Shown in pieces: positions 8,148-17,176 of a DNA stretch of 64,000 bases; the stretch's first letter is position 1, and every line of letters begins with the position of its first letter. A program made the translations under genes and the position numbers. A model generated the notes under the pieces. It was not told where the DNA came from and searched no databases. It saw nothing but the letters and a program-made list of their open reading frames with translations. Source of the DNA: Methyloferula stellata AR4. Its GTDB lineage: Bacteria; Pseudomonadota; Alphaproteobacteria; Rhizobiales; Beijerinckiaceae. The stretch spans positions 2,062,001 through 2,126,000 of the forward strand of contig NZ_ARWA01000001.1 in NCBI RefSeq assembly GCF_000385335.1. The letters run 5' to 3'.

Positions 8148-8903
8148 ATGACCCCTGGCCGCAGCGAAATTCTTGCCGAGATGCCGCGCGCAGCAGCGCT
8201 GCCGCCGCTGAAAGGGGTGAGCTTCGGCGCGCGGCTCCGCAACTGGTTTTTGACCGGCGTGGTCGTCGCCGGTCCGCTCGCGGTCACCGCCTATATTGTC
8301 TGGTGGTTTGTCGATACGGTCGACACCTGGGTCAAGAAGCTTGTGCCGGTGTCCTTCTGGCCGGACACTTATCTGCCGGTGAGAGTGCCGGGTCTTGGCG
8401 TCATCTTCGCGCTTCTCGGATTGACGCTGCTTGGCTTCCTCGCCGCCAATCTCGCTGGCCGAACGCTGATCACGCTCGGCGAAGCCATCCTCGAGCGGAT
8501 GCCGATCATCCGCTCCATCTATCGCGGCGTGAAGCAGATCTTCGAGACCCTGTTCGCGCAGTCCGGCACATCGTTCCGGAAGGTCGGGCTGATCGAATTT
8601 CCTTCCAAGGGCATGTGGTCCCTGGTCTTCATTTCGGCTCCGCCGAACGATGGTCTCGCGGAGAAACTCCCGCAAGGCGAACATTACCTTTCTGTGTTCC
8701 TGCCATGCACGCCCAATCCGACGACCGGCTTCTATTTCTTTCTGCCGGCGCATGAAGTGACCGAAGTGAGCCTCACGCCTGAGGATGCCGCCAAACTCAT
8801 CATGTCCTGCGGCGTCATTCAGCCGGATATTCACGCCGTCGTGGCCGAGCCGGTGAAGCACAAGCCTATCGCCGAGCCGGTCGACGGCGCCGGCGCGGTC
8901 TAA
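8148..8903 (+). CDS. DUF502-family inner-membrane protein
   Basis: 251 residues. Two membrane helices are clear: residues about 31-55 (NWFLTGVVVAGPLAVTAYIVWWF) and 79-100 (GVIFALLGLTLLGFLAANLAG). The following motif ERMPIIRSIYRGVKQIFETLF and the later TTGFYFFLP are signatures of DUF502 (PF04367). No biochemical function is established for the family. In plants its members (LCV/COV) influence vascular patterning and membrane trafficking. A second membrane protein gene starts 7 bp downstream. Confidence 0.88.
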   Translation: MTPGRSEILAEMPRAAALPPLKGVSFGARLRNWFLTGVVVAGPLAVTAYIVWWFVDTVDTWVKKLVPVSFWPDTYLPVRVPGLGVIFALLGLTLLGFLAANLAGRTLITLGEAILERMPIIRSIYRGVKQIFETLFAQSGTSFRKVGLIEFPSKGMWSLVFISAPPNDGLAEKLPQGEHYLSVFLPCTPNPTTGFYFFLPAHEVTEVSLTPEDAAKLIMSCGVIQPDIHAVVAEPVKHKPIAEPVDGAGAV

Positions 8904-8909
8904 GCCGCC

Positions 8910-9380
8910 GTGTCGCTTGCCGAACTCTCATGGCTGGCGCTCGCCGCCTATGCCGTCCACATGCTGGAAGAATATATGTTCGACTGGCGTGACTGGGCGC
9001 GTGCGGTGATTGGTTTGCCGGTCGAGTGGAGCGACTTCTACATGACGAATGCCATTGTGGTCGTGCTCGGCATCGTACAAGCCGAACTCGCGCCGACGCT
9101 GGCCATAGCTCCGCTCACCTTCGCTGCGCTCATGCTCATCAACGCCACCTTCTTTCATGTGGCGCCCTTTCTTTGGACGAAAGGCCGCTTTTCGCCGGGT
9201 CTGGTCACGGCTCTCATTCTCTTCTATCCCATCGGAATCGCCATATTCCTCCGGGCGCATGCCGAAGGGCGGCTCGACATTGGCTCAGCGATTCTCGCTT
9301 TGATCATCGGAGCCATCCTGATGGCCTTTCCGATTGTCATGCTGCGCCTGAAAAGCCACCCCTATTTCCGCCAGATTTGA
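8910..9380 (+). CDS. HXXEE-domain integral membrane protein
   Basis: 156 residues, GTG start at 8910, 7 bp after the DUF502 gene. The family motif is HMLEEY near residue 17, with a second conserved His in NATFFHVAPFL. Four to five hydrophobic segments cover nearly the whole protein. The invariant His and Glu residues suggest a metal-dependent or acid-base activity inside the membrane, but no function is known. The spacing suggests co-transcription with the preceding gene. Confidence 0.75.
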   Translation: MSLAELSWLALAAYAVHMLEEYMFDWRDWARAVIGLPVEWSDFYMTNAIVVVLGIVQAELAPTLAIAPLTFAALMLINATFFHVAPFLWTKGRFSPGLVTALILFYPIGIAIFLRAHAEGRLDIGSAILALIIGAILMAFPIVMLRLKSHPYFRQI

Positions 9381-9423
9381 CGTCTCGATTGACCTTCGCG
9401 CCGCGATCTGAAAACGCTATTTC

Positions 9424-10389
9424 ATGGCCGTCTATACAGAAATCTCCGACGAACAGCTCGAAGCCTTCATTGCCTCCTACGATCTCGGCCGCGTCTTGTC
9501 GTGCAAGGGGATCGCGGAAGGCGTCGAGAATTCGAACTTCCTTCTGCATGTGGAAACCGGCCACTTCATCCTGACGCTCTACGAAAAGCGCGTCGAAGAA
9601 AAAGACCTGCCGTTTTTCTTAGGTCTGATGGAACACCTTTCCGCGCGCGGCCTCACTTGCCCGCAGCCGGTGCGAAACCGCCAAGGCGAAGCGCTCGGCC
9701 ATCTCTGCGGACGCCCGGCGGCGATCGTGACGTTTCTCGACGGCATCTGGCACAGGCGGCCGGAAGTCCGGCATTGTGCGGCACTTGGCGAGGCGCTCGG
9801 CAAATTGCACAAAGCCGGCGTTGATTTCAAAGGCACGCGCGAGAACACGCTGACGCTCGCGCAATGGCCTAAACTTTTTGAGACAGTCGCTGCCCGTGCC
9901 GACGACGTGCAGCAAGGGCTCAAGGCCTTTATTGAGGAAGAGTTGGCCTTCCTGCAAAAATCCTGGCCGACCGACCTGCCGAAAGGCGTGATCCATGCCG
10001 ATCTCTTTCCGGACAATGTGCTCTTTCTCGGCGACGCATTGTCGGGGCTGATCGACTTCTATTTCGCCTGCACGGATTTCCTCGTCTACGATCTCGCGGT
10101 CTGTCTCAACGCTTGGTGTTTCGAGCCGGACGGCTCGTTCAACATCACGAAGGGCATGGCGCTTTTCAACGGCTATGAACGCCTGCGCAAGCTCCAGCCG
10201 GCCGAGGTCGAAGCCTTGCCGGTCCTGGCGCGCGGCGCGGCCTTGCGCTTCGGCCTGACGCGGCTCGTCGATTGGCTGAACCGGCCCGACGGCGCCATGG
10301 TGCGGCCGAAAGATCCGCTCGAATATGTGCAGAAGCTTCGCTTCCACCGTAAGGTCGGGAGCGCGCGCGAATTGGGTTTGCTGCGATGA
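9424..10389 (+). CDS. thrB: Homoserine kinase, APH-fold (ThrB type II)
   Basis: 321 residues. It phosphorylates homoserine for threonine synthesis and belongs to the aminoglycoside-phosphotransferase fold rather than the GHMP kinases. Typical blocks are [28 protein letters not shown], the catalytic loop [14 protein letters not shown] (HxDxxxxN) and the Mg-binding [17 protein letters not shown]. It overlaps rnhA by 4 bp, a conserved alphaproteobacterial arrangement. Confidence 0.95.
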   Translation: MAVYTEISDEQLEAFIASYDLGRVLSCKGIAEGVENSNFLLHVETGHFILTLYEKRVEEKDLPFFLGLMEHLSARGLTCPQPVRNRQGEALGHLCGRPAAIVTFLDGIWHRRPEVRHCAALGEALGKLHKAGVDFKGTRENTLTLAQWPKLFETVAARADDVQQGLKAFIEEELAFLQKSWPTDLPKGVIHADLFPDNVLFLGDALSGLIDFYFACTDFLVYDLAVCLNAWCFEPDGSFNITKGMALFNGYERLRKLQPAEVEALPVLARGAALRFGLTRLVDWLNRPDGAMVRPKDPLEYVQKLRFHRKVGSARELGLLR

Positions 10390-10856
10390 GCCGCGTTGAA
10401 ATCTGGACCGACGGCGCTTGTTCCGGCAATCCGGGACCCGGCGGCTGGGGCGCGATCCTGCTCTTCGGCAACCATCGGAAGGAACTCTCCGGCGGCGAGG
10501 CCGCAACCACCAACAACCGGATGGAGCTCATGGCGGCGATCTCGGCGCTCGAGGCTTTGACCCGCGACTGCGCCGTCGATCTCTATACGGATTCGAATTA
10601 TCTGCGCGGCGGCATCATGAGCTGGATGACCAATTGGAAGCGCAATGGCTGGCGCACGGCCGATAAGAAGCCGGTCAAGAATGTCGAACTCTGGCAGCGG
10701 CTTGACGAGGCCGCCAAGGCTCACGACGTCGCCTGGCATTGGGTGAAGGGCCATGCCGGTACGGAATTGAACGAGCGCGCCGACGAACTGGCGCGCGAAG
10801 GCATGCGGCCATTTTTGCTCAAACGGTCGAGCGATTTCGCGGCGAAGACGGATTGA
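10386..10856 (+). CDS. rnhA: Ribonuclease HI
   Basis: 156 residues. It degrades RNA in RNA-DNA hybrids (primers and R-loops). The catalytic DEDD set is visible: Asp in [17 protein letters not shown], Glu in [10 protein letters not shown], Asp in [11 protein letters not shown] and Asp in [11 protein letters not shown], with His in [10 protein letters not shown]. Its start codon overlaps the thrB stop (ATGA). Confidence 0.97.
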   Translation: MSRVEIWTDGACSGNPGPGGWGAILLFGNHRKELSGGEAATTNNRMELMAAISALEALTRDCAVDLYTDSNYLRGGIMSWMTNWKRNGWRTADKKPVKNVELWQRLDEAAKAHDVAWHWVKGHAGTELNERADELAREGMRPFLLKRSSDFAAKTD

Positions 10857-10887
10857 GTTCGTAAGGCGAATTTTCGGTGCGCGTAAA

Positions 10888-11030
10888 CCCTCTCCCTGTG
10901 GGAGAGGGTGGTCAGCGGAGCTGGCCGGGTGAGGGGTTACAATCTGCCAATTTTGAGGGATCGTAACCCCTCATCCGACCCGACTACGTCGGGCCACCTT
11001 CTCCCACAGGGAGAAGGTTCGCACATCGTC
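10888..11030. repeat. Dispersed palindromic repeat, family R2, copy 2
   Basis: Arms CCCTCTCCCTGTGGGAGAGGG and CCTTCTCCCACAGGGAGAAGG are small hairpins that also pair with each other. Inner arms GGGTGAGGGGTTAC / GTAACCCCTCATCC pair in turn. It lies between the convergent rnhA and peroxiredoxin genes and may serve as a bidirectional terminator. Confidence 0.8.
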
Positions 11031-11048
11031 GATAGCGCCTAACTTATA

Positions 11049-11534
11049 TCAGATCTGCTTCAGCAGAGCCTCGGCGCCGGAGATGTCGGCTTTGCCCGGC
11101 GCATCTTCGACATTGAGCTGCTTCACCACGCCGTCTTCGACCAGCATGGAATAGCGCTGCGACCGGAGGCCGAGACCGCGCTCGGTCAGATCGAGCGTGA
11201 GATCGAGCGCCTTGGTGAACGTGCCATTGCCGTCGGCCAGGAAGATGATCTTGTCCAAGGCTTCCGTCTGCTTGGCCCAGGCGTTCATCACGAAGGCATC
11301 GTTGACGCTGACGACCGCGATGGCATCGATCCCCTTGGCCTTGAACGCTTCGGCATTGGCGAGAAAGCCCGGCAGATGGTTCATGCTGCAGGTGGGTGTG
11401 AAGGCGCCTGGCACGCCGAAGAGCACGACCTTGCGGCCCTTGAAAACCTCGTCCGTCGTCGTCGTCTTCGGACCATCCGCGCTGATGAAGGTGAAAACCG
11501 CGCTTGGCAATGCGTCGCCGACTTTGATCGTCAT
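11049..11534 (-). CDS. Peroxiredoxin, Prx5 (AhpE/hybrid) type
   Basis: 161 residues, cytoplasmic. It reduces hydrogen peroxide and alkyl peroxides with a thiol donor, usually glutaredoxin or glutathione for this subfamily. The peroxidatic cysteine is in GVPGAFTPTCSMNHLPGF (about residue 49), followed by SVNDAFVMNAWAK and LGLRSQRYSMLVEDGVV, all typical of Prx5. No fused glutaredoxin domain and no second conserved Cys near the C-terminus are seen, so it is probably a 1-Cys enzyme. Confidence 0.93.
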   Translation of the reverse strand: MTIKVGDALPSAVFTFISADGPKTTTTDEVFKGRKVVLFGVPGAFTPTCSMNHLPGFLANAEAFKAKGIDAIAVVSVNDAFVMNAWAKQTEALDKIIFLADGNGTFTKALDLTLDLTERGLGLRSQRYSMLVEDGVVKQLNVEDAPGKADISGAEALLKQI

Positions 11535-11573
11535 TGAGAAACCCTCGGAGCTGAAACGTAGCTTGACCCGAAC

Positions 11574-12461
11574 CTAACGGCCCGCGGGCGCGGCGTCGAG
11601 GGGCAGGGTGAATTCAAAATTCTGTTGCGGCCCCGTCAAGGTCAGCGTGACGGGAACCCGCGATGCCCCATCTTTCGTCGGAGTCTCCACTGCGACGATC
11701 CTGAATTCATTCGGAAGAGCCGTCTTCTTGGTTTCGAAATACCAGCCCTCGGGCGCTTCCGCGAAAAGGTCGGTAGCCGGCGCGGCATCCTTCCAGGCGA
11801 GGCGCCAAGAGGCCGCGCCGGACGCCGAAGTCCCAGAATTTTTTTCAGGCGTGAGCGTCAATTTCCGAGCGATTTCATCCTCGGAAAGGCGACGGGGAAC
11901 GCGGGCTTCCGCGGCGGCGACCGCCGCATCTTGCGAATCGCCATGAGCCGGAGGCAAACTCATCTCGACGTGAGACTTGGCGGGGATGCAGATCCTTTCG
12001 CAGACGGCGTAATCGGCTGTCAGTTTCAAGGCGACCGGCCGGGTTTTGTCGCGTGGCGTGACATGCAGCGGAAAGACGACTTTCTCGCGATAGCCGAAGG
12101 CTTCGCCTTCGTCCTCTTTAATCCGGGTCGGCGCGGGGTAGAGCACTTCGGCTTTGGCCAGATTGTCGGACCCATCGAATGAAAAGATGGGCGGCACACC
12201 AGCGTCACCCGGCTGCCGCCAATAGGTAAGGGCGCCCTCTTTCAGCGTGATTTCGACGCCGAGATGGTAGAGGCCGTCGCTGGCATTTTCGGCTGCGATC
12301 AGCCGCAATTCCGAGGTTTTATCGCCGGGCCGGCCATTTGCATAAGAATCGGCCATGGCCCAAAGGGGCGAGAGGCAGAAAAACGAGAGTACCGCTGCGC
12401 AAATCGTCAATCTGCAGGACTGGAAGGGATTTTGCATGGGAACCTGCGGGGAGTTTGGCAT
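11574..12461 (-). CDS. Exported DsbD N-domain-like protein (thiol-disulfide interchange)
   Basis: 295 residues. A signal peptide covers about residues 17-37 ([20 protein letters not shown]). The mature part resembles the DsbD/DsbC N-terminal-like domain (PF11412): [16 protein letters not shown], a [23 protein letters not shown] block with a CxxxC pair that could accept electrons, and a C-terminal Ig-like section. The transmembrane and thioredoxin parts of DsbD are absent, so it probably works as a separate periplasmic partner. An internal ATG at 12,437 is an alternative start. Confidence 0.75.
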   Translation of the reverse strand: MPNSPQVPMQNPFQSCRLTICAAVLSFFCLSPLWAMADSYANGRPGDKTSELRLIAAENASDGLYHLGVEITLKEGALTYWRQPGDAGVPPIFSFDGSDNLAKAEVLYPAPTRIKEDEGEAFGYREKVVFPLHVTPRDKTRPVALKLTADYAVCERICIPAKSHVEMSLPPAHGDSQDAAVAAAEARVPRRLSEDEIARKLTLTPEKNSGTSASGAASWRLAWKDAAPATDLFAEAPEGWYFETKKTALPNEFRIVAVETPTKDGASRVPVTLTLTGPQQNFEFTLPLDAAPAGR

Positions 12462-12535
12462 TTAAGTCGCTATTCAGATCAAATGAACAAGCTGTGCCTT
12501 GCGCCATCTTGTTCCATATAAGCGAGGCGCATAGC

Positions 12536-13156
12536 ATGGACAGCATGACCACGACGGAACCAAGGCGTCAGTCAAGCGGCGCGTTTCTCGACGGGCAATT
12601 GCTGGTCGCCATGCCGGGAATGCCAGATAGCCGCTTCGCGCGCTCGGTCATCTATCTTTGCGCCCATTCCGAAGAAGGCGCGATGGGCATCGTCGTCAAT
12701 CAGGCGGCGCGCAAGGTCAATTTTTCCGAGCTTCTCGTTCAACTCGATGTGATCGCGCCGGATGAGGCTATCCGTCTGCCCTCGCAAGCCGAGTCGGTTC
12801 AAGTGCTCAAGGGTGGGCCGGTCGAGACGGGCCGGGGGTTCGTGCTCCATTCCAACGATTTCTTCATCGACAATTCGACCTTGCCGATCGACGAGGGCGT
12901 GTCGTTGACTGCGACGATCGATATTCTGCGGGCCATCGCCAATGGCAAGGGCCCGGACCGGGCGCTCCTCGCTCTCGGCTATGCCGGATGGTCGGCAGGT
13001 CAACTCGAAACCGAAATGCAACATAATGGCTGGCTCACATGCCCCGCCGATCCTGCTTTGATCTTCGATACGGCGCTCGGGTCCAAATATGAGCGGGCTT
13101 TGCAAAAGCTCGGCATAGACCTTGGGCGGCTGTCGTCGGATTCGGGACACGCCTGA
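12536..13156 (+). CDS. YqgE/AlgH family protein
   Basis: 206 residues from ATG 12,536, a position consistent with the family N-terminus. Longer in-frame starts run into the divergent DsbD-like gene. Diagnostic blocks are [54 protein letters not shown] and [23 protein letters not shown]. The family is widespread; its molecular role is unclear although AlgH was linked to transcriptional control. A strong terminator follows at 13,282. Confidence 0.92.
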   Translation: MDSMTTTEPRRQSSGAFLDGQLLVAMPGMPDSRFARSVIYLCAHSEEGAMGIVVNQAARKVNFSELLVQLDVIAPDEAIRLPSQAESVQVLKGGPVETGRGFVLHSNDFFIDNSTLPIDEGVSLTATIDILRAIANGKGPDRALLALGYAGWSAGQLETEMQHNGWLTCPADPALIFDTALGSKYERALQKLGIDLGRLSSDSGHA

Positions 13157-13281
13157 TCGTTTCCTATCGATCGGGCCGGCGCGGTTAACCTTGACGATGA
13201 ATGCCAATTGCCAATCTGACTGACGAGCCTAGATTGTCTGTGATCATCGGTTTGTGATCGGCCCCTCCAAGGCTGGAATGC

Positions 13282-13310
13282 AAAAAGGAGAGCTCACGCT
13301 CTCCTTTTTT
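13282..13310. terminator. Bidirectional rho-independent terminator
   Basis: An AAAAAGGAGAGC / GCTCTCCTTTTTT stem with a short loop and T runs on both strands sits between the convergent yqgE-like and chemotaxis genes, serving both. Confidence 0.88.
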
Positions 13311-13348
13311 ATTGGGCGGTGACTGGTTCGGCGATTGTCCAGGTGCAG

Positions 13349-14830
13349 CTAAGCCGCGGTTTTTTGCTTGCCTTCGTGGACCATCATTTTCTGCAGAAAT
13401 TCGGCGATTTCCGAATAGAGCTGGTCTCCCGCGTTCAAGACCTCTTCTGCCGAGCGGTCGACGACCATGGCCGAGCTCGAGGTTTGTCCGGCCGACCGGC
13501 TGGCCATGCCGATATGGCGCATCAAAGTGTGAAGACGCTCGGTGAAGCGGCCGATGACATCGACGATTTCGTCGGTCACGCTATGCTGCTCGCGAACCGC
13601 CGTGACGATCTCGAAAGCGTGGTCTTGAATGCCCTTCATGATCGTCGCGATCTCGCTGATCGCTTCAATCGCCGACCGGCTGACGCTGCGGATCTCCATG
13701 ACGTTCTTTTCGATTTCCGTCGTCGCACGGGCCGTCGCGGAGGCGAGATCCTTGACCTCGTTGGCCACCACGCCGAAGCCGCGGCCGGCTTCGCCGGCGC
13801 GGGCCGCTTCGATCGTGGCATTGAGCGCGAGGAGATTGGTCTGCGCGGCGATCTGTTGAATCATGCTGACGAATTGCTCGACGCGGCTCATCGTATCGAC
13901 GAGTGCCGAGGTGAGTTCGGTCGTCTCCAGCGTTTTCGTCGTGCCTTGCTGCACCATGCCGGCCGTCGCCGCCATGCGGCGCCCGATCTCGCCGATCGAA
14001 ACGGCGAGTTCGCGCGTCGAGGCCGACACGAAATCAATATCCGTCGCCGATTGAGAGGAGGCCGACTCCGCATGGCTCGCATCGTTTTCGGATTGATTGG
14101 CGGTGGCGAGAAGCGTCTGGCTGGTATGTTTGAGATTGGAGGCGGCCGAGCGGATCGAGACGAAAAGCGTGCCGACGGCGTCGTGAAAATCGGTCACATT
14201 GGCCATGATCGCTTCGCGCGCGTCGCTTTCGCGGACGGCGATCGTTTGCTGTTCTTCCGCCAATTGAAGCGCGACGGCGCGCGCGTCCGAGGTTTCGGCC
14301 AAAGCCATTTCAACGGCCTTGAGCGCCCGGATAATGTAATAAGCGATCAGCGAAAGCGCCGCGACCTCCGTCGAAACGATCAGGCCATGCAGCAAGACGC
14401 GATCGAGGCTCGAGCCCGCGTCCGGAAAGACCCAGCCCGGATGGACAGCATTGAGAATGAGATGGTGCAGGATGATGAAAGCGGCGCAGGCAATCAGACA
14501 GCGCCAGCAGCACCATGTGGCGCAGATCGCGAGCATCGCCAAAAAATATAAATGCGCGTCGAGAACAAGCCTCGGACTCGCGCAAGCGACGAAAAGCGCG
14601 GCAAAAGCCACGGCGCTGAGCGAGGTGATCAGCCGGGTCGGAAAAGCGATATGGTTCCATTGCCAAGCGAAGGTGGACAGGGTGCAGAGCCCGAAACCGA
14701 TCATCAGAATCGGGGTTCCGAACATGGGTTTCGTCGCAAGCACGAGTCCCGCGAGCGCAAGGAAATTGGCCCAAAGGAAGACGACGAACCATTTGCCGAC
14801 CACCAGCCGATAAGCGCGGACGCCATCCAT
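13349..14830 (-). CDS. Methyl-accepting chemotaxis protein with a multi-span membrane sensor
   Basis: 493 residues. The first 175 residues contain about six hydrophobic segments and no periplasmic ligand domain, so sensing is likely within or near the membrane. The rest is a long helical signalling domain with the conserved hairpin tip MIQQIAAQTNLLALNATIEAARAGEAGRGFGVVANEVKDLA that contacts CheA and CheW. The C-terminus lacks a CheR-binding NWETF-like pentapeptide. The gene is isolated from che genes. The ligand is unknown. Confidence 0.93.
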   Translation of the reverse strand: MDGVRAYRLVVGKWFVVFLWANFLALAGLVLATKPMFGTPILMIGFGLCTLSTFAWQWNHIAFPTRLITSLSAVAFAALFVACASPRLVLDAHLYFLAMLAICATWCCWRCLIACAAFIILHHLILNAVHPGWVFPDAGSSLDRVLLHGLIVSTEVAALSLIAYYIIRALKAVEMALAETSDARAVALQLAEEQQTIAVRESDAREAIMANVTDFHDAVGTLFVSIRSAASNLKHTSQTLLATANQSENDASHAESASSQSATDIDFVSASTRELAVSIGEIGRRMAATAGMVQQGTTKTLETTELTSALVDTMSRVEQFVSMIQQIAAQTNLLALNATIEAARAGEAGRGFGVVANEVKDLASATARATTEIEKNVMEIRSVSRSAIEAISEIATIMKGIQDHAFEIVTAVREQHSVTDEIVDVIGRFTERLHTLMRHIGMASRSAGQTSSSAMVVDRSAEEVLNAGDQLYSEIAEFLQKMMVHEGKQKTAA

Positions 14831-15100
14831 GGGTTCGATATCCTTATAAAGCGAGGTCTGTTAGGTGGGTACGCCTGCGCGACGGTGAAAAAAGCGGAGT
14901 TACCGCGGCTTGGCCGGGTTCGGGCGCCAGAACAGCGGCCAAAAAGGCCGCAAGCGGGGTGCAGGAGAGAAAACTGGATTCTACTGAAGTGCGATGGTTA
15001 ACCATCTCTGGAAATTAAGGCCGTCGTCATTAAAAAACGATTACGAGAAGCGTTCTGCGCTCGTTGGCTCGAGGAACCCGCTTCACAAAAGGGCACTCAC

Positions 15101-15379
15101 ATGCGGATGATTGGCAGATACGGCCTCGCGATCACGCTTCTTCTCATCGCGGTTGCAACTGCAGCCCAGGCCGATCCGGCAAGAGACTCGTCGCGGGCCT
15201 CCGGCAAATCTTCCGCGGCAAGCTCGGCCACCCAGGCACAACGGCCTGCCGTCGGCGCCACGGGCCAAGATGCGCCGGCGACGGATGAAAGCCATTCCTT
15301 TTCTGGATTTTATGGCGGTCTGCAAGGGGGCTTTGCGACGGGACGCGATACGTCTAGCGGCTTTGATAGGCATCCTTGA
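15101..15379 (+). CDS. Small exported protein ending in an outer-membrane beta-barrel start motif (possible remnant)
   Basis: 92 residues. Residues 1-24 are a clear signal peptide (YGLAITLLLIAVATAAQA). A Ser/Ala/Gln-rich linker follows, and the C-terminus FSGFYGGLQGGFATG resembles the first strand of the Omp25/Omp31-like barrels of Rhizobiales (xWTGFYxGxxxGYxxG). A full barrel would need about 150-200 more residues, but the frame stops and ruvX begins 17 bp later. It may be a truncated outer-membrane gene or a genuine short protein. Confidence 0.5.
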   Translation: MRMIGRYGLAITLLLIAVATAAQADPARDSSRASGKSSAASSATQAQRPAVGATGQDAPATDESHSFSGFYGGLQGGFATGRDTSSGFDRHP

Positions 15380-15395
15380 TCCAAGCCGCCGGGAC

Positions 15396-15881
15396 CTATT
15401 CCAATCGTGCTTCGAGATTGGCCAGCCGGTCGAGAGCGCCTTGCAGAATGAAGGCCGCCGCCATGCGATCGACGACTTCGGCCCGTTTGGCCCGGGAGGC
15501 ATCTTGCGCGAGAAGCTCGCGTATGACCGCCGCCGTCGAGAGCCGCTCGTCCCAATAGACGAAGGGGCGATCGGTCTTCAGGCCGAGATTGCGGACGAAG
15601 GCGCGGGTCGATTGGACGCGCGGGCCTTCCGACCCATCCATATTAAGTGGCAGCCCGATGACGAAGGCCGCGGCGCCATGCTGATCGGCGAGTGCGAGGA
15701 GCCGTGCCACGTCTTTGGTGAATGTCGTGCGACGGATCGTTTCCAAAGGCGAGGCGAGGCGGCGCTCGACATCGGACAGCGCGAGGCCGATGGTTTTCGT
15801 GCCGAGATCGATACCGATCAGGCGCTGCAATCGCTGCAGACGCGGCTTCAAATCCACGAGATCGAGTACTTCAGCCGCCAT
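15396..15881 (-). CDS. ruvX: Putative pre-16S rRNA nuclease / Holliday junction resolvase-like YqgF
   Basis: 161 residues. RNase H-like fold with [16 protein letters not shown] (first catalytic Asp), [19 protein letters not shown] (Gly-Leu-Pro motif) and [12 protein letters not shown], then the final Asp in [15 protein letters not shown]. It is believed to trim the 5' end of 16S rRNA. In this order ruvX is usually close to gatC, as here. It converges with the small exported protein gene. Confidence 0.93.
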   Translation of the reverse strand: MAAEVLDLVDLKPRLQRLQRLIGIDLGTKTIGLALSDVERRLASPLETIRRTTFTKDVARLLALADQHGAAAFVIGLPLNMDGSEGPRVQSTRAFVRNLGLKTDRPFVYWDERLSTAAVIRELLAQDASRAKRAEVVDRMAAAFILQGALDRLANLEARLE

Positions 15882-15959
15882 TTCACTTATCTACCATATA
15901 AATAAGTGTATGAGAGGCTCTCGTCCGGCGTGTGATGACGCCTTTGTTTCGTTCAGGAG

Positions 15960-16664
15960 ATGTCAATGAAACTCACGTGGCTCGGCCATGCGGCCTTCCG
16001 GATCGAGTTCGGGAATTCCGTGATCATCATCGATCCATTTCTGTCCGGCAATGCAAAGTTCAAAGGCACGGTCGCGGCTGCGAGCCAAGGCGCGACGCAT
16101 GTTTTGATCACCCATGGCCATGACGACCATATTGGCGACGCGGTCGAGATCGCCAAAGCCACCGGCGCGCAGCTCGTCTCCTGCTACGAGGTTTGCATGT
16201 ATCTGGCGAGCGAGGGCGTTGAAAATATCAATCCCGGCAATACGGGCGGGACGATCGCTTGCGGCGATTTCAGCGTCACCCTGACCCAGGCGTTGCATTC
16301 GTCCGGCATCGTACGCGACGGCCGCTCGATCTATCTCGGCAATCCGAACGGGCTCGTTATCACGCCGAACGACGGCCCGTCGGTCTATCACATGGGCGAT
16401 ACGGACGTGTTTTCCGACATGGCGCTCATCCATGAGCTTTATCAGCCGAAAATCGGGCTCGTGCCGATCGGCGACCGTTTTACGATGGGCGCGCGGACGG
16501 CGGCCTTCGCGGTCAAGCGCTATTTCGGCTTCGAGACTGTCGTGCCCTGTCATTACGGCACATTCGATGCGATTGCGCCCGACGCCAATGCCTTCATCGC
16601 GGCTCTGGGCACCGGCCAGAAGGTGGTGGTGCCGGAGATCGGAACGCCGGTGGAGTTTTGGTAG
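15960..16664 (+). CDS. Metal-dependent hydrolase, UPF0173 family (metallo-beta-lactamase fold)
   Basis: 234 residues; ATG at 15,960 or 15,966. LTWLGHAAFRIE, the metal motif ITHGHDDHIGD (HxHxDH) at about residues 50-60, ALHSSGIV, YHMGDTDVF and VPCHYGTFD give the full set of metal ligands. UPF0173 members are UlaG-like and cytoplasmic; the substrate is unknown. The gene lies divergently from ruvX with a 78-bp shared upstream region. Confidence 0.9.
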   Translation: MSMKLTWLGHAAFRIEFGNSVIIIDPFLSGNAKFKGTVAAASQGATHVLITHGHDDHIGDAVEIAKATGAQLVSCYEVCMYLASEGVENINPGNTGGTIACGDFSVTLTQALHSSGIVRDGRSIYLGNPNGLVITPNDGPSVYHMGDTDVFSDMALIHELYQPKIGLVPIGDRFTMGARTAAFAVKRYFGFETVVPCHYGTFDAIAPDANAFIAALGTGQKVVVPEIGTPVEFW

Positions 16665-16747
16665 GCGGCGGAGCGGAACTTTCCCAACGGTCTTGATGTT
16701 CCAATTGCAGCAAGGCACTGCGATCTTGCTGTCACCCGGTCAGCGAG

Positions 16748-17176
16748 ATGAGCTTGGAATTCATGCGCAGTACGCGGCCCCTGTCACAGGTCATACCGGA
16801 AGCCCTGGCGCAAATGATGCTGCTTCTGCGTCAGGAGCGTCAGCTCGTCGGCGTCGAGATCTCGGAAAAGGCGCGGGGTGCCGCTATCGGGCTGGGGCTT
16901 GTCATAGCCGGCGGGATTTTATCGGTCCCGGCCTTCTTCATTCTGCTCTTGGCGGGTGTCGCAGCGCTTGAGGCCATTGGTTTTGCCAGCTATTGGGCGG
17001 CACTGATCGTTGCCGCTGGTGTTTTTCTGGTGAGTGCGGTGCTTGTGGTGGTGGGTCTCAGCCGGCTCAAAGCCAAAAACATGTTGCTTCACGCCACTGC
17101 CAGCCAAATCCACGCTGATGCGGACTTGGCCAAGCGTCAATTTGGGCCGGACGATGCCTTCGACAAAAGAGCTTGA
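16748..17176 (+). CDS. Holin-superfamily-III-like membrane protein (PF07332 type)
   Basis: 142 residues. An amphipathic N-terminal helix (PEALAQMMLLLRQERQLVGVEISEKARGAA) precedes two membrane helices at about residues 48-72 and 78-103, then a short charged tail. This is the layout of the actinobacterial holin-like/DUF1469 proteins, which in rhizobia sit beside DUF3618 and DUF883 genes and are more likely envelope-stress proteins than true phage holins. The 3' end overlaps the next gene by 23 bp, so translation is coupled. Confidence 0.75.
   Translation: MSLEFMRSTRPLSQVIPEALAQMMLLLRQERQLVGVEISEKARGAAIGLGLVIAGGILSVPAFFILLLAGVAALEAIGFASYWAALIVAAGVFLVSAVLVVVGLSRLKAKNMLLHATASQIHADADLAKRQFGPDDAFDKRA

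Noticed and set aside
16748-17176. Phage lysis gene (holin) as evidence of a prophage at 16.7 kb
   Set aside because: No other phage gene is near; this holin-like family is chromosomal in rhizobia.
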